Source: Vandiemenella viatica (lineage: Eukaryota; Arthropoda; Insecta; Orthoptera; Morabidae). From it: a stretch of 64,000 nucleotides of DNA. Position 1 is the first letter of the stretch. The number at the start of each line of letters is the position of its first letter. The notes under the pieces are model-generated. The model ran no database searches and was not told the DNA's origin. It saw nothing but the letters and a program-made list of their open reading frames with translations. A program made the position numbers and the translations under genes. The stretch covers positions 30,963,504-31,027,503 of the forward strand of contig JARYHS010013630.1 in the NCBI GenBank assembly GCA_031002005.1, in the 5' to 3' direction. Positions 33,447 through 44,110 of this stretch are shown here, piece after piece.

Positions 33447-33672
33447 AGAGTGGGCAAGCAGTAATGCTTTGACCTGGCATTCAGGAGAACATGGCTTCAA
33501 ATCCCTGTCATCCAGAGTTCAGATTTCCATGGTGTCCTGAAATAATTCCACACAAATACCAGGATGGTTCCTTCAAAAAGGCCATGACTGAATTCCTTTC
33601 AGTTTCTTGTTACCAACCCTCTCCATCCTCAAATGGCCTCAGTGTTGATGGGGTATATAATTTTAAAAAAAT
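33447..33672 (+). repeat. tRNA-derived SINE, old copy
   Basis: The A-box 'gtgggcaagcagtaatgct' and B-box-like 'gcttcaaatccc' precede the family body ('ccatggtgtcc', 'ccaggatggttccttc', 'ggccatgactg'), with an A-rich end at about 33670. It is more diverged than the 15.9 kb copy. Confidence 0.75.
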
Positions 33673-34075
33673 ATTGGGGGAAAAAGGTGGGGGGGGGGGG
33701 AAGATGAGCTCCATTAACATATCAAAGACTGAGTTAATTATAAAGTACTTCCCACATAAGATTGAGGTGTCCTGATTTTGTACAACCTCTCCAGCTATAT
33801 TTCATTTGAATAATGTAGGTTAGCACAAATCTCAGGCGAAGGTCAGCAAGATGACATAGCACAGTTTCTATCCTTTCTTCTCTGCTATAGCCTTTCAGCT
33901 ACTTCTCTAACAGAGAAATAATTTTTAAAGCATTATCTATCACTTATCCCACTTAGTCTATTTAATGACTTCCACACATACATCGGCCCATGATAATTTG
34001 ACAAATGTTTTACATGGTGGTGTTGGATTATCAAATTTGTTGGACTGCTGTCTCCAAACCCTTGTAGTATGGAGC

Positions 34076-34106
<31 letters not shown>

Positions 34107-34875
34107 ATATATATCTTTTAACCCAACAAAATATGTGAATAGTGAGATAAAATCAATACTATACGATATGTGACTTTGTGAATTAATCAAAACAATAGAC
34201 AATACAAGCTTTATTAAAGAATTGACATCATTAAAGCAATGTTCGTATTAACAAAAACTAAATAGGAGTATTAAAAGAAATCAATACATATTTAGTTACT
34301 ACGTACATATTCAAGTCAAGATGCATATGTACTAATCTTGATCAAAATAAAATGGATAAAAATAAATTTGTTGTTTGCATATATGCATCAATTTTCTTTT
34401 GTTTTACACTGTCAAAACGAAAGAGGAAAACCTTGTCTGTGAATCTCTGAAGTAAATGTTTGTTGTATGATGCACCATTCTCTTCATTCCATTGCATACC
34501 CATTTCAAATGTGTTGATCGCATATTTTAGCCGTAACCTGCAGAGTAGTTACAATGACTTTGTCACCATCATCTTGATTTATTGTTGGAATAAAAACTTG
34601 TTTAATAATCTCATCATCAGACATTTGTTGAAATATACTTTTTACTTCATTTTTCCATGATACCAATTTCCAAATTTCCTAATCTGCAGTTTAGTAGCAA
34701 CTTGCTCTAAGACTTCCAAAATGACACTGATTTGGAGAGTGCTGGGAATGGTGGCAATTTCTGTCCATACATTCTTCCATGATAATGTAATAGCTGATGA
34801 GGGCAATGAACTCCAAGACTGACAAATAGCAAGAACCAAGTCTTTCGTAAAAACAGAGACTTTCCAGATGTATAG
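33673..34875. other. intronic, simple-sequence runs only
   Basis: A G-run lies near 33690. A T-run followed by an A-run (about 34070-34108) can fold on itself. Nothing else is recognised. Confidence 0.5.
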
Positions 34876-35470
34876 TTGCAATGAAGTCTTCATAGGTGTA
34901 CTGCCAGATTGTGTTGTGAAATATTTTGATGGCTAGCTCTGTTGTCTTGCTCAGGTGCAAAATCATCTGGCCAACAGATACTGAGAAAGCTTACATCCGT
35001 ATATACACAATCGTGCGACCGGCTGTTTGCTGTCAGTAGGCATTACTGTAGATCTTTGTACCAGGTCATGAACTCTAATATGGAGCCGTCTATAGCGACA
35101 GCTGGACAGAGATACCACGCTCTCTGTGGAGTTTTGCCAATGTTGGTTTCCTTGCACCACTAAGACATAATCCACTTACTAGCAATCAAAATTCAATTGG
35201 CCAATACCTTCAATAGAGATAGTGGGAAACCAGCCTTGGCAAAACTCCACTGAGAGCATGGTATATCTATCCAGCTGCCACCATAGACTGCTTCGTGTTA
35301 GGGTTTGTGGCCTGCAACGAAGATTTACAGCATCAGAACTGTCTCATATCTGTCAGTCAGCCAACCAGTACAGATTTTTGCGCATCTGAGGAATACAACA
35401 GAGCTAGTCGCCAAAATATCGTGTTTGCACAACAAAATCTGGCGGTACACCCGTGAAAACTTCATTGCAA
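34876..35470. repeat. long palindrome (Penelope-type terminal repeats in inverted orientation)
   Basis: The left arm 34876-35151 and right arm 35224-35470 are inverted copies around a 72 bp spacer. Outer ends are 'ttgcaatgaag' and its complement. Inner blocks include 'gtggagttttgccaa' and 'ttggtttcc'. Both arms carry a CTGAGNA box followed within 30 bp by an AAAATAT box (plus strand 35386-35416; minus strand 34954-34924), similar in layout to the hammerhead-like cores elsewhere. No open frame of note is present. Confidence 0.7.
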
Positions 35471-36204
35471 GTCTTTCGTGTTGAAATCTTTTAATGTTTT
35501 TTCTATAGGCAAGTTTGTATCATTATAAAGCCTTACTCCTGTTACTGTAATCAAACATATTCCATAGTGCATTTTTAAGTGTTTGGACCATCCCTTACTA
35601 TCTACAAAGTCTTCTTTTTTATGTTATTTCCTTGTAAAAAAAAAAAAATAAAATAAAAAAAAAAAAAAAACACTTTGCTTTCATGGCTTGTATGAGACCA
35701 GAAATAGGTTTATGCCTGTTACTTTCCTGAAGAAACAACTTATACACAGCTTCCTCCACATATGTATATTTAGCTTTTTTGAGAGTTAGCCTCTTGCCTA
35801 GCCCTCAATCAGCTGTTGATACAAATTTTTGAATGTTTTCACGGTTCTCTTTAAAATTGTAAACTGTGTGAAAGTCCTGCAACTTCATCTTACAAAGAGA
35901 TTCATTAGGATTTAGGTGGTCTAGAATTTCATTTTTTCTTTAATCATTAATGTTTTATGCTTCCACTTTTGGGTTGATGAAGATATTGCATCAAATTACA
36001 TGAACGCCTGCACTGCCACCATAAGCTAAGACACATAACATTGACAATGCTTTGCCGTAAAAGAAGTACGTAGGTTATTGGTATGTCAGATTACAAGGGG
36101 TGACAGATTAGGCAGGGGGCGGATTAAGAATGGTCTACAAGATTAAAGAGGGTGTTCTGTATTTCTCCCTCAACTGTATAACAGAAAATCTTCATTTGCA
36201 ATGA
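35471..36204. other. intronic, A-rich run at about 35637-35670
   Basis: Nothing recognised apart from the A-rich run. Confidence 0.45.
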
Positions 36205-36310
36205 AACAAAGGAAGGATAGTGAAAATAAACACAATACTTACCATAAACGACAGCAACTGGGGTTAATAAACACAATATTTTGGCATTAAATATTATTCT
36301 TGCAAGGTGA
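36205..36310. repeat. Penelope-like terminal repeat
   Basis: 'ggatagtgaaaataaacac', 'acttaccataaacgacagc' and 'cacaatattttggcatta' follow the family order. It is on the 3' side of the minus-strand Penelope-like fragment at 36.56-36.9 kb, as in the 19.3-20.3 kb element. Confidence 0.65.
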
Positions 36311-36559
36311 GGAGGCACCTATCAAGGAGGTCAAAGTGGTCACACTGACACGTTGCTGAAGTGCCTGGAGAACACAGGTAGCAAGACCAGTGTGGCTGGG
36401 GTAGTAGTGTATCAGAAGGGGAGGAGTACTGAATCGATAATTCTGTAGATATATTATCGTGGGACATGGAGGAATATCATGAAAGTAATGAATGTGAGAG
36501 GATAAAATTACTAATAGAAAATTTAAGATTTAATAACATGTGTAGTAATAATAAGTTGT

Positions 36560-36900
36560 GGGTCTACTGGAAGGGTCACATTGGAGACTGAAGTCAGGAG
36601 GATATATTGATAAGCTAGTTCCCATTTGTGGAGTTCAAAGGAGGTTGTGGTTTGAGGGAAGATTCTGACAGCTCTCACTGTAAAAAAAAGTATCTTAAAT
36701 TGTTCAAATTGTGGATACTGGCACAGGCTGTCACTGTATGCTAAAAGTTGCTGCTATAAATTGTTTCACCATGGACATTCATTCTGATGAAAAGTGGGTT
36801 ATTGGTTAGACTTATATATGAACTGGTAAGGCAAATGAGTTGATATAAGAGGTATATTGTGGTACATGTGGAATTTCCTCAGTATAATTCATATAGCCAA
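36560..36900 (-). pseudogene. Penelope-like GIY-YIG fragment, strongly decayed
   Basis: The minus strand reads 'YQLICLTSSYISLTNNPLFI' and 'RMNVHGETIYSSNF', then 'HNLNNLRYFF' and traces of the 'LH.WELAYQYI' end. It parallels the better copy at 25.87-26.18 kb residue by residue. The GIY-YIG box reads SYISLT where SYIGLT is expected, and there are stops. Confidence 0.7.
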
Positions 36901-37537
36901 TTGTCATGGCACTTCAGCTCATTTCTGCCTAACAGCCTCACCAAATTACTTTGTTTGTCTGCTTTGCTCTGCTCTACAACTTTATAAATGGTTTTAGCAA
37001 CTGGACACAAGTTTTTATGGGCTTACGTCTTGTATTGCCCTGCAACAACCCACACTTTCTCATATTCTCTGACCCTGCTCTGTCTCACTTTTTACTGCAA
37101 CTAGTAATGGCATTTGCTGCCTCAACATATTCTGTTTCAACCAGAGATTCTGCGACAACCATTATATCATCTGTCCAAAAATGTTCCAGCAAGTTCAGAA
37201 AGCCAGATTTACTACACTCTATAACGCTTTTGTTGCTGCTGAAAGACCCTCTGCCTACTGTTTTCCCTTAATATACATATACTGCCACCCAACTTAAACA
37301 TTTAAATAACACAGCAGCCCATCAAAACTGACATTGCCAGAGTGCAATGTTGAAAAGTGGATAAATGTATAATTTATATGCAAGTGCATTGCCTCTTACA
37401 AAATCCATAAATTACGTGGTAAATATCAAATTCTTCAGATAGCTTTTATTTACAATCTTTGTACTTATAGTTAATTGCTGAAAGAAAAATTAACATTGAT
37501 TTTGATGATAAAAATAGGAAAATTGTTTGTCATACAG
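36901..37537. other. intron before exon 5, no recognised feature
   Basis: A 106-codon open frame (36951-37271) has no recognised motif and is probably chance. The acceptor 'tttgtcatacag' ends at 37537. Confidence 0.5.
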
Positions 37538-37637
37538 GAAATCAGAGAATGAAGATGATCGTAGAAAGAGACCAGCAGATTTCCAAGCTGATGATGTTTT
37601 GTATCGAAGCAAGAGGCGTTGTATGGATGAAAATTTA
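37538..37637 (+). CDS. CABIN1: CABIN1/HIR3-like, exon 5 in window
   Basis: A 100 bp exon; its first base completes the codon begun in exon 4 (AT+G, Met), and it ends in phase 0. Acceptor 'gtcatacag', donor 'gtaagt'. It encodes 'KSENEDDRRKRPADFQADDV' then 'LYRSKRRCMDENL', an acidic start followed by a basic cluster (KRR, RKR) that could act as a nuclear localisation signal. This linker is not conserved enough to match known CABIN1 by eye. The call rests on splice signals, frame agreement and position. Confidence 0.8.
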
Positions 37638-37804
37638 GTAAGTGATGTCATGTTATTGAAAGTGTGTGTGTGTGTGTGTGTGTGAGGGTTTTTTTTTTTT
37701 TTTTTTTAAATATATCTTTCAGATAATGCAACATCTTTAAAATAAGTCTTAATTACTTTGTATACAATTTACGAAATAATATCCCTGGTATTATCATTTT
37801 GTAG
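37638..37804 (+). other. short 167 bp intron with (TG)n and poly-T
   Basis: It contains about 11 TG units (from 37663) followed by a run of about 18 T, and a second pyrimidine tract near the acceptor 'tcattttgtag'. It is the only really short intron of the gene in the window. Confidence 0.8.
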
Positions 37805-38606
37805 GATCTTTCAGTTATGGAGGATGTAATAAATTTAATGGAAGATATGATATCAAAAGTAGCAGATGATAAAGCCTACATTCCAGAAGAACCATTGGAA
37901 GCTGAATCAATAATTTCAAAACAACAACTCCTCCGAACTAATAACAAGCTTAAACATGCAATGGAAGTCGTTGTAATATCTGATGACTCTATTGATTCAG
38001 ATGATGAAAACATAAATAACACAGTTTTACCCAGTAACAAACAAGATATTGTTAAGAATAATCCTGATGAAAACTGCCCAATAAAGAATATTTCTGAATC
38101 TCTGAAAACTGAATCTGCTGATCAGAGTGATAATGATGATGATAAGCAGATTAGTTCTCAGGATATTGACTTTGAAAATAAATTATTGTCAAGAACAGGC
38201 AATGTGCAGCCAGAAACAGTAAGTAAAAAAGAAACTGATGGTGCAACTCCTATCTCTGAGAACACAGTTTCATCAAAGAAAGAAAATGGAGCTGAATTAT
38301 CTGAAGAACCAACAGTTGTGAGACGTAGTTCACAGGAAAGTACAACTACAACCACTTCTACTACTACTAGAACTGAAACATCAACCAGTGCAGTAGATTC
38401 TTCAAATGATAGTGATGACTCCTCTTCAAGTGACCATGAAGATGATTCCACTAGTTCCACGACGTCTGATACTAGTGGTAGCAGTGCATCTGACTCAGAA
38501 GACCTCAATCAGTCTACTAGCACCGTTGTAGAGAAGAAATGTGGAAGTCCTAGAACTGCACAAAATGCCATCAAAAGTGAGAGGAGAACTGAAGATGGCA
38601 AATGTG
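37805..38606 (+). CDS. CABIN1: CABIN1/HIR3-like, exon 6, serine/acid-rich linker
   Basis: An 802 bp exon, phase 0 in, one base left over. Acceptor 'ttttgtag', donor 'gtatgt' at 38607. It begins 'DLSVMEDVINLMEDMISKV' and carries 'VVISDDSIDSDDENINNT' and a tract of Ser, Thr, Asp and Glu at about codons 175-240 ('SSNDSDDSSSSDHEDDSTSS'). Such acidic disordered tracts are common in histone chaperone subunits and fit, without proving, a histone-related role. 'VVISDDS' also looks like a SUMO-interacting motif (inference). The leftover G plus AT of exon 7 makes Asp, so the frame continues. If not spliced, the frame runs on to a stop at 38684-38686. Confidence 0.85.
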
Positions 38607-38889
38607 GTATGTGGAGAATCATTAAGAATTCAAATTATAATCATTATAGTCATAAATATGGAATTGATGTGAGAATTGTCTTTTAATTATTGGAAGTAGA
38701 AACTGAATTATATTTTTTTAAATCTCTTTTTGAGCACTAGTATTTTTTCTAATTTTTCCCACTTTCTTTCTGGACAACTTTGTTTACAGTAAATTAATTT
38801 TATTGGTTCTGTATATGATGTTTGATAATTATAAGATGAGTAAATAACAGATAAATCATTGCATTAGCAACCTATCATCACATACTCAT
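38607..38889. other. start of the 16.9 kb intron
   Basis: Open frame continues from the exon to 38686, then AT-rich sequence follows. Confidence 0.6.
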
Positions 38890-39089
38890 TAATCTACAAA
38901 ATAATTATCAATTAAATCAGCCCATATATATCTGTATCTACAGACTCTAATAAATCTGTTTGACGGTTTGAACCAGTATCGTGCAAAAAACTACCGCAGC
39001 AATGTGTATATTTTATTAAAAAATTTAGTTCTTGTGGTCCAGATTAAAATCTGCAGAAAAAGCTGATGACTTATATGAAATGGTGAGAG

Positions 39090-41110
39090 GGAATTGCAAC
39101 GAAAGTCATTAAAGGCCTCGCGCATCGCATTCTTAAGTTGTCCCCTTATCTCAACTAACTTATCTAAATCAGTCCGCAGCATTGCCCTTCTTGATCTTGC
39201 ATGTTTCTTCCTTTGCTTTTTGAATAGCCGTTTAACGACACATGTATACCATGGTGGATTATTCCCTTCCCTGATTGTCCATTTTGGTATATGTTGTTGT
39301 TGTTGTTGTTTTTAGGGTTTTAGGGCACGTCGACATCTAGGTCATTAGCACCCTTGGTATATGCAAGTCCTTACCTTCCCTGACTATATGTATGAATCGA
39401 TGCCACATCTCTTCAATGGCACCTCTTGCTACTGTGAAGGTATTGTTATTATGCCTCAAAAACATTCTAAAACACTCCTTTTGAAGCCTTTTCGAATCTT
39501 TAAATGATCCTTTCTTTTTGCGCATGGTTGTTAATTTTACTGTAGCAATTACAGCTTTGTGATCACTTATTTCCGTAGTAGTAGAAATGTCCCTGAATAA
39601 TTCAGAGCGAGAATATTTAAAATATTTTTGTTACCGTTGAGGCATCACGCTGGTTCAGCTATGAGCTACTCAAGATTGTGATCTGAGAAAAGGTTTAGAA
39701 TGATTTCGCAAGCTGCTTTATCCCTGCCACCAGTAACGTGAATGTAATTCGTCCAGTTGATATATGGCAAGTTGAAGTCACCACCTAGCATTATTGTATG
39801 GTCCGGAAATTAATGAGCAATATTATTTAATTCCTTAAGGCCTCGGCAATAGTTACGCCTGCATGTTGTGGATGATGGAAGGAGCTGATCACAAGTTTTG
39901 GCCTAGCTACGTTGAGCTTAATCTATAAGATTTCGCAGACAATATCGACAACTATTTTGGTACATGAGAGGTACTTACTAACAGCTATAAATAAACCACC
40001 GCCATGGGAATGCAACCTATCCTTACGGAAAACATTCATGCTGCTATTACTGATTTCCACGGAACTTATATCCAGTTTTAACCAACTTTCTGTGCCTATT
40101 AGGATATCAGCATCTGTACTATGAATAATGTTTTCAAGTTCAGGCTGTTTATTACAAACACTTCTGCAGTTAACTACTAGCACTTTTAATGTTAGAGATT
40201 CTTTTAAGCTACCACTAATACATGGAGTTAAATTTATTTGCTCTGTCGGTAAGTGAATTTCCTGTTCGGGGTCATCCTCCTTCAGCCTAAAAAACCACCC
40301 AATGCACTCCACACAGTCCCTGCCACCCATGTTGCCAATTCACGTGTGTAGTGCACACCTGATCTATCCAAGGGATCCCTACATGACTCAACCCCAGGGC
40401 AAAGATCGAGGAATCTGCAGCCATGACTATCGCAGAAATGCCATAGTCTCTGGTTCAACCCTTCAGCACAGCTCTGAACCAGAGATCCACAGTCAGTTCT
40501 ATCAACAATGCTGCAGACAGTTAGCTCGACCAAAATCTTGCAGCCAATGGCCACAGAGTTCACCCTTTCTGCAAGTCGCCCAAAGGAAGAGAGGATAACC
40601 TCCGACCCTAGGTGGCGAGCGTCATTGGTGTAGACATGAGCCATAATCCACAGCTGGCCACACCCCGTCCATTCAGTGGCATCCGAGATGGTCTGTTCCA
40701 CATCTCGGATCAGACCCCCCGGAATACACAATGAATGGATACCAGGTTTCATCCCTGACCTATTTGTCATTTCCCTAAGGGGCTCGATAAACCGCCTAAC
40801 GTTAGAGCTGACGAATATTAGAATCACCTTCTGCACTTGCCCAGACCTAGCGGGCTGGGGGCTAGCAACTCACAGGATGACGATTGCAGGACTGAATCAG
40901 TTCCAGACAATACGTTGAACCGGTTGGACAGTACAAGCTCGCCTTCCTGCAAATAGGGCTTGTACGACTGCCCCCGCATGCCATGTTGACATCCAGAAAT
41001 CACACACCAGTCACCACCAGGCGACTGCCACACAGATTCCAATGTCTCTACCTGGACTGCAGGTACGATGACTGCTAGGGGAGAACCTGTGAGCCGCTTA
41101 GCTTCTACAG
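39090..41110 (-). pseudogene. CR1/L2-like LINE: ORF1 and APE endonuclease
   Basis: Read on the minus strand. ORF1 is split by a frameshift near 40830: 41042-40824 ('SPGGDWCVISGCQHGMRG'), then 40836-40282 ('NVRRFIEPLREMTNRSGMK', 'QLWIMAHVYTNDARHLGSE', 'HFCDSHGCRFLDLCPG'). The second part looks like the esterase (SGNH)-type ORF1 domain of CR1-group LINEs. The endonuclease follows (40220-39800): 'LKVLVVNCRSVCNKQPELEN', 'DADILIGTESWL', 'RKDRLHSHGGGLFIA' and 'LGGDFNLPYINWT'. The sequence after that decays, and the RT is missing. Likely the same family as 1.0 and 14.3 kb. Confidence 0.82.
39294..39353 (-). repeat. 60 bp SINE 3' fragment with perfect 10 bp target duplication
   Basis: The direct repeat 'ttggtatatg' flanks it at 39284-39293 and 39354-39363. 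On the minus strand it reads 'ggtgctaatgacctagatgt' and ends in (AAC)n. A related tail is at 54.30-54.38 kb. It is inserted in the LINE, so it is younger. Confidence 0.88.
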
Positions 41111-41980
41111 GGTCACCAATACCACATCTTTTGGAATTGCCATTACTAATTCACATTTTGCCAACACTGAAGAACCTGCTACTTTGTAGCTTGTATTGTC
41201 GTCTTTATTCATTACTTTTCACAGATTTCAAATACATTGCTTTTCAGATATCGAAGCAAGATTGTTATGATATATTCAATGATTTGTTCCATTTAAAAGT
41301 AAAAAAATTAAAGTCTTTGCTAAACTAATAATTCCAGAGTATGAAATATAAATTTGTTCTTAAATTGATTTATTTTTTACAGTTGGATTTATGTAAAAAA
41401 AGTAAAATGGTGAGTATATATCAACTATCTGCGAAGCCCGTCAGAAATGATGGTTTGAGTACAGTGCTCTGGCAATTCATTTTTCGCAGTTGCTTAATTA
41501 AATAAAGGTTTTATTAAATAACGTTAATAACCCTGGTTTTGTAATGTATGTTTTTGGATGCAGTTTGTATCATCATAAGGTTGAAACTTCTTACGTGCTG
41601 TTGAATTAATGATGACAACAACATGGAAACAAAGAAATTAAAAATTATTTAGGAAGTCTAATATCTTATGCTACATCACTTAAATTATAAAAGTAAATCC
41701 ATCATTTCTGTTGCTTTAACAAAACTTGTCAATTGTTATTCTGGTCCAGAATGCATTTCAACATGACTACAACCTCCACTATTATTGTCATTCAAAAATC
41801 ATTGCTTCTTTCACATGCACATTAATACATTCTTCTCTGCATACATTACTTTGTGTTCACTAAACCTTCCTACATCATTATCTTAAAAGAGTGGTAATTG
41901 ACTTTAAAAGCTCAGGTATCTACAAAACATTTAAGGGTATAATTCTTTATGAGACTACATATTTAGTGAGTTTAAAGAAA

Positions 41981-43330
41981 AGCTGTTTAACAAAAGCACA
42001 GCAACAAAGAAGGGAAATAATACAACTATAATAATACAAAAATATCAAAATTACTGCTAAAATGAGATAAAAATATAAGTGCATTAAATGAAGGAGGAGG
42101 TGGGGGAGCAAAATGTTTGGCAATAGTTGCTGAGATGGGATGCTGACTGAAAAACAATCATCTCAGATTAGTGCTAAAATGACAGTTATCATGGAATGTG
42201 TGGGTAAATCTGCTCATACGAGTATGTCATAAAAGCTGCTGTCTGGGAGAACCCTTACAAGATGGATGATAACTCTCGAAGTTGTTGGTATTGTTCAAAT
42301 TTGAAGCAGGAAATTGAATTGTAATAATTTTTTTATTTCGTAAAAATAAAGTAATAATTAAAACCACTATGTAAGAAGGACAGATAGAGTAGGCCAGCTG
42401 GTAGATAGTTTTGATTGTTTTGTAAGTATTGTTGTTCATATGGAATTCTTAATTTTACAATTAATCAGATTTCAGGAAGCATTATAAGCAATTTTGAAAA
42501 TTGTATGTTATGACCTGTCACAAGGTAGAAGTAGTTGTTTTTGTATTCCCTGAAAACAGTAGTATTTCAGAAACTCTGTGGAAAAGGAAATGGTGCCATA
42601 GGAAGTATAAAGAATATCAAACATTGAAGTAGATACATGTCTCATGTATCTAGGCAGGATGGTTGCAATAACAGTAAGTAAAAAGTGATTAAAAAAATCC
42701 TTCCGTTACCAGTTAATCATCTGATAATGTATTTGCCAGTTCACTTCCATCCACTGAGGCTCCTCACACTGAGTTAAGGAGGTACAATGATATAATAAGA
42801 ATTAAATAGTGGATAGTTATGAATTTCTAAGGTTTCAGAAACTAAGAGGCATGACATACAGACAGAAAAACAAATAAGTGACTTTGTGAAGATCCCATCT
42901 CTCACGCCAAAGATATTAAAACCTAAAGATAATCATTTTCCATAAAGTAAAGTGGAAGATATTTTTAAGAGAAGGAACAAACGCACATATTTCCCCAACG
43001 ATGCCACTTTATGTGCAGTATGTGAACCAACCTTTTTTTCCTTAGGTAAACATGAAGAACAGATTTGTCGATGAGCTACATTTAAATTTTGATATTTCAA
43101 AGAAACACTATAACTATTAGCTTTTATTTATACTAATGAGTAAAATATTTAGGTAGAAATTTTCAGTTGATTTGGAAATGATGATGGTTTTACCCTTGAA
43201 AATTTAGTAACTTGAGGGGGGAAATTGTGTCATATATTTCATCTTGTATTTTGTTATATTGAAGTTTTCACATACACACACACAAACCATTTCCTTCTTT
43301 GTGGGATGGCTCTATTTCCTAGAATTTTTA
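41981..43330. other. intronic, no recognised feature
   Basis: AT-rich sequence without any supported feature. Confidence 0.45.
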
Positions 43331-44110
43331 TCTATATAAATAAAAATTAAATGCTGTCCATTGGTAAGTGCATCACTTGAGAACAGCTGGACTGATTTAC
43401 TATTTTTTATATTTTTTAAATAATCCTTATAGTCCAAATAGGACTTTTAGAGACAAAATTGGAAAAGTTTGAAGCAAAATTCATGAAAAAACTGACCGAT
43501 CTGTGAATTGATATGGCTAATTTTTTTAAATGTTCATAATAGTCCAAATAAAATTTTTGGAGAAAGAAAGATTGATGCAGTTGCCCGGAAAATTTGGAAA
43601 AACTAAAAGTGGATTTCATATAGACTGATTTGGCAATTTTTTTTAATGTTCGTAATAGGCACAATTAGTTTTTTAGAGAAAGAAAAATGGATGCTTCCAG
43701 TGTAATTGGAAAAACTTTTTTGATCACATTTATTTTTGCAATGATTGGCTCACAGAATGAAATTTCATCTACACTTGCTTTATCAGGAATTGCAGCTACA
43801 TAGTTGGAAGAGCTTCAAACAGCTCATTCAGCACTCAAGTTGCCTTTGAATATGCAAATCAATGATAATCCAACATGAAACGTTTTCAAGAACTATCCGA
43901 TGCCCAAAGATTTTCAGTAATTCAAATTGATCATTTGGGTTGATTGTTAAATGGCACATAAGTAGACTTTGCAGGCATTAGACGAAATGTTCCAAGATCA
44001 ACAAAACAATCAAAACCGGTTTAGTAGAATGATAATCGAAATGTAAATAAAACACCTTGAGATTCATTAAGATTTCAAGTTTCATGGAAGAAAATAAATC
44101 ATTTGGCTGA
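43331..44110 (+). pseudogene. Helitron helicase (Pif1-like) remnant
   Basis: From 43700 the + strand reads 'SVIGKTFLITFIFAMIGSQN' (Walker A, GKT kept), 'LALSGIAAT', 'LQTAHSALKLPLNMQINDNP', 'KLIIWVDC' with 'MAHK' (Walker B region, the usual DE altered), then 'QDQQNNQNRFSRMII'. These are the first blocks of the Pif1-type helicase of Helitron Rep-Hel proteins. Several stops and one frame change make it dead. The segment from 43331 ('tctatataaataaaaat' after an A) resembles a Helitron left end, with only about 370 bp between, so much of the element has been lost. Confidence 0.8.

Larger units (their letters stand above)
38890..41980 (+). mobile_element. Helitron-like shell, copy A, carrying a LINE
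   Basis: 38960-39100 ('caaaaaactaccgcagcaat', 'atctgcagaaaaagctgatg', 'aacgaaagtcattaaa') matches 46530-46660 of the larger Helitron-like element. 41670-41830 ('ctacatcacttaaattataa', 'ggtccagaatgcatttcaac', 'ttacatgcac'-like) matches its duplicated module at 47.27-47.43 kb. Between them sits a minus-strand LINE (about 39090-41110). Exact ends were not found. It is an old, non-coding shell. Confidence 0.45.

Noticed and set aside
38158..38508. 116-codon minus-strand frame opposite the acidic exon
   Set aside because: It is the antisense shadow of a Ser/Asp-rich coding exon whose + strand frame has splice signals in phase with its neighbours.
43331..43700. Separate complete short Helitron
   Set aside because: Only the left end resembles one; no CTRR end with a T after it was found at a sensible distance, so it was kept with the helicase remnant.
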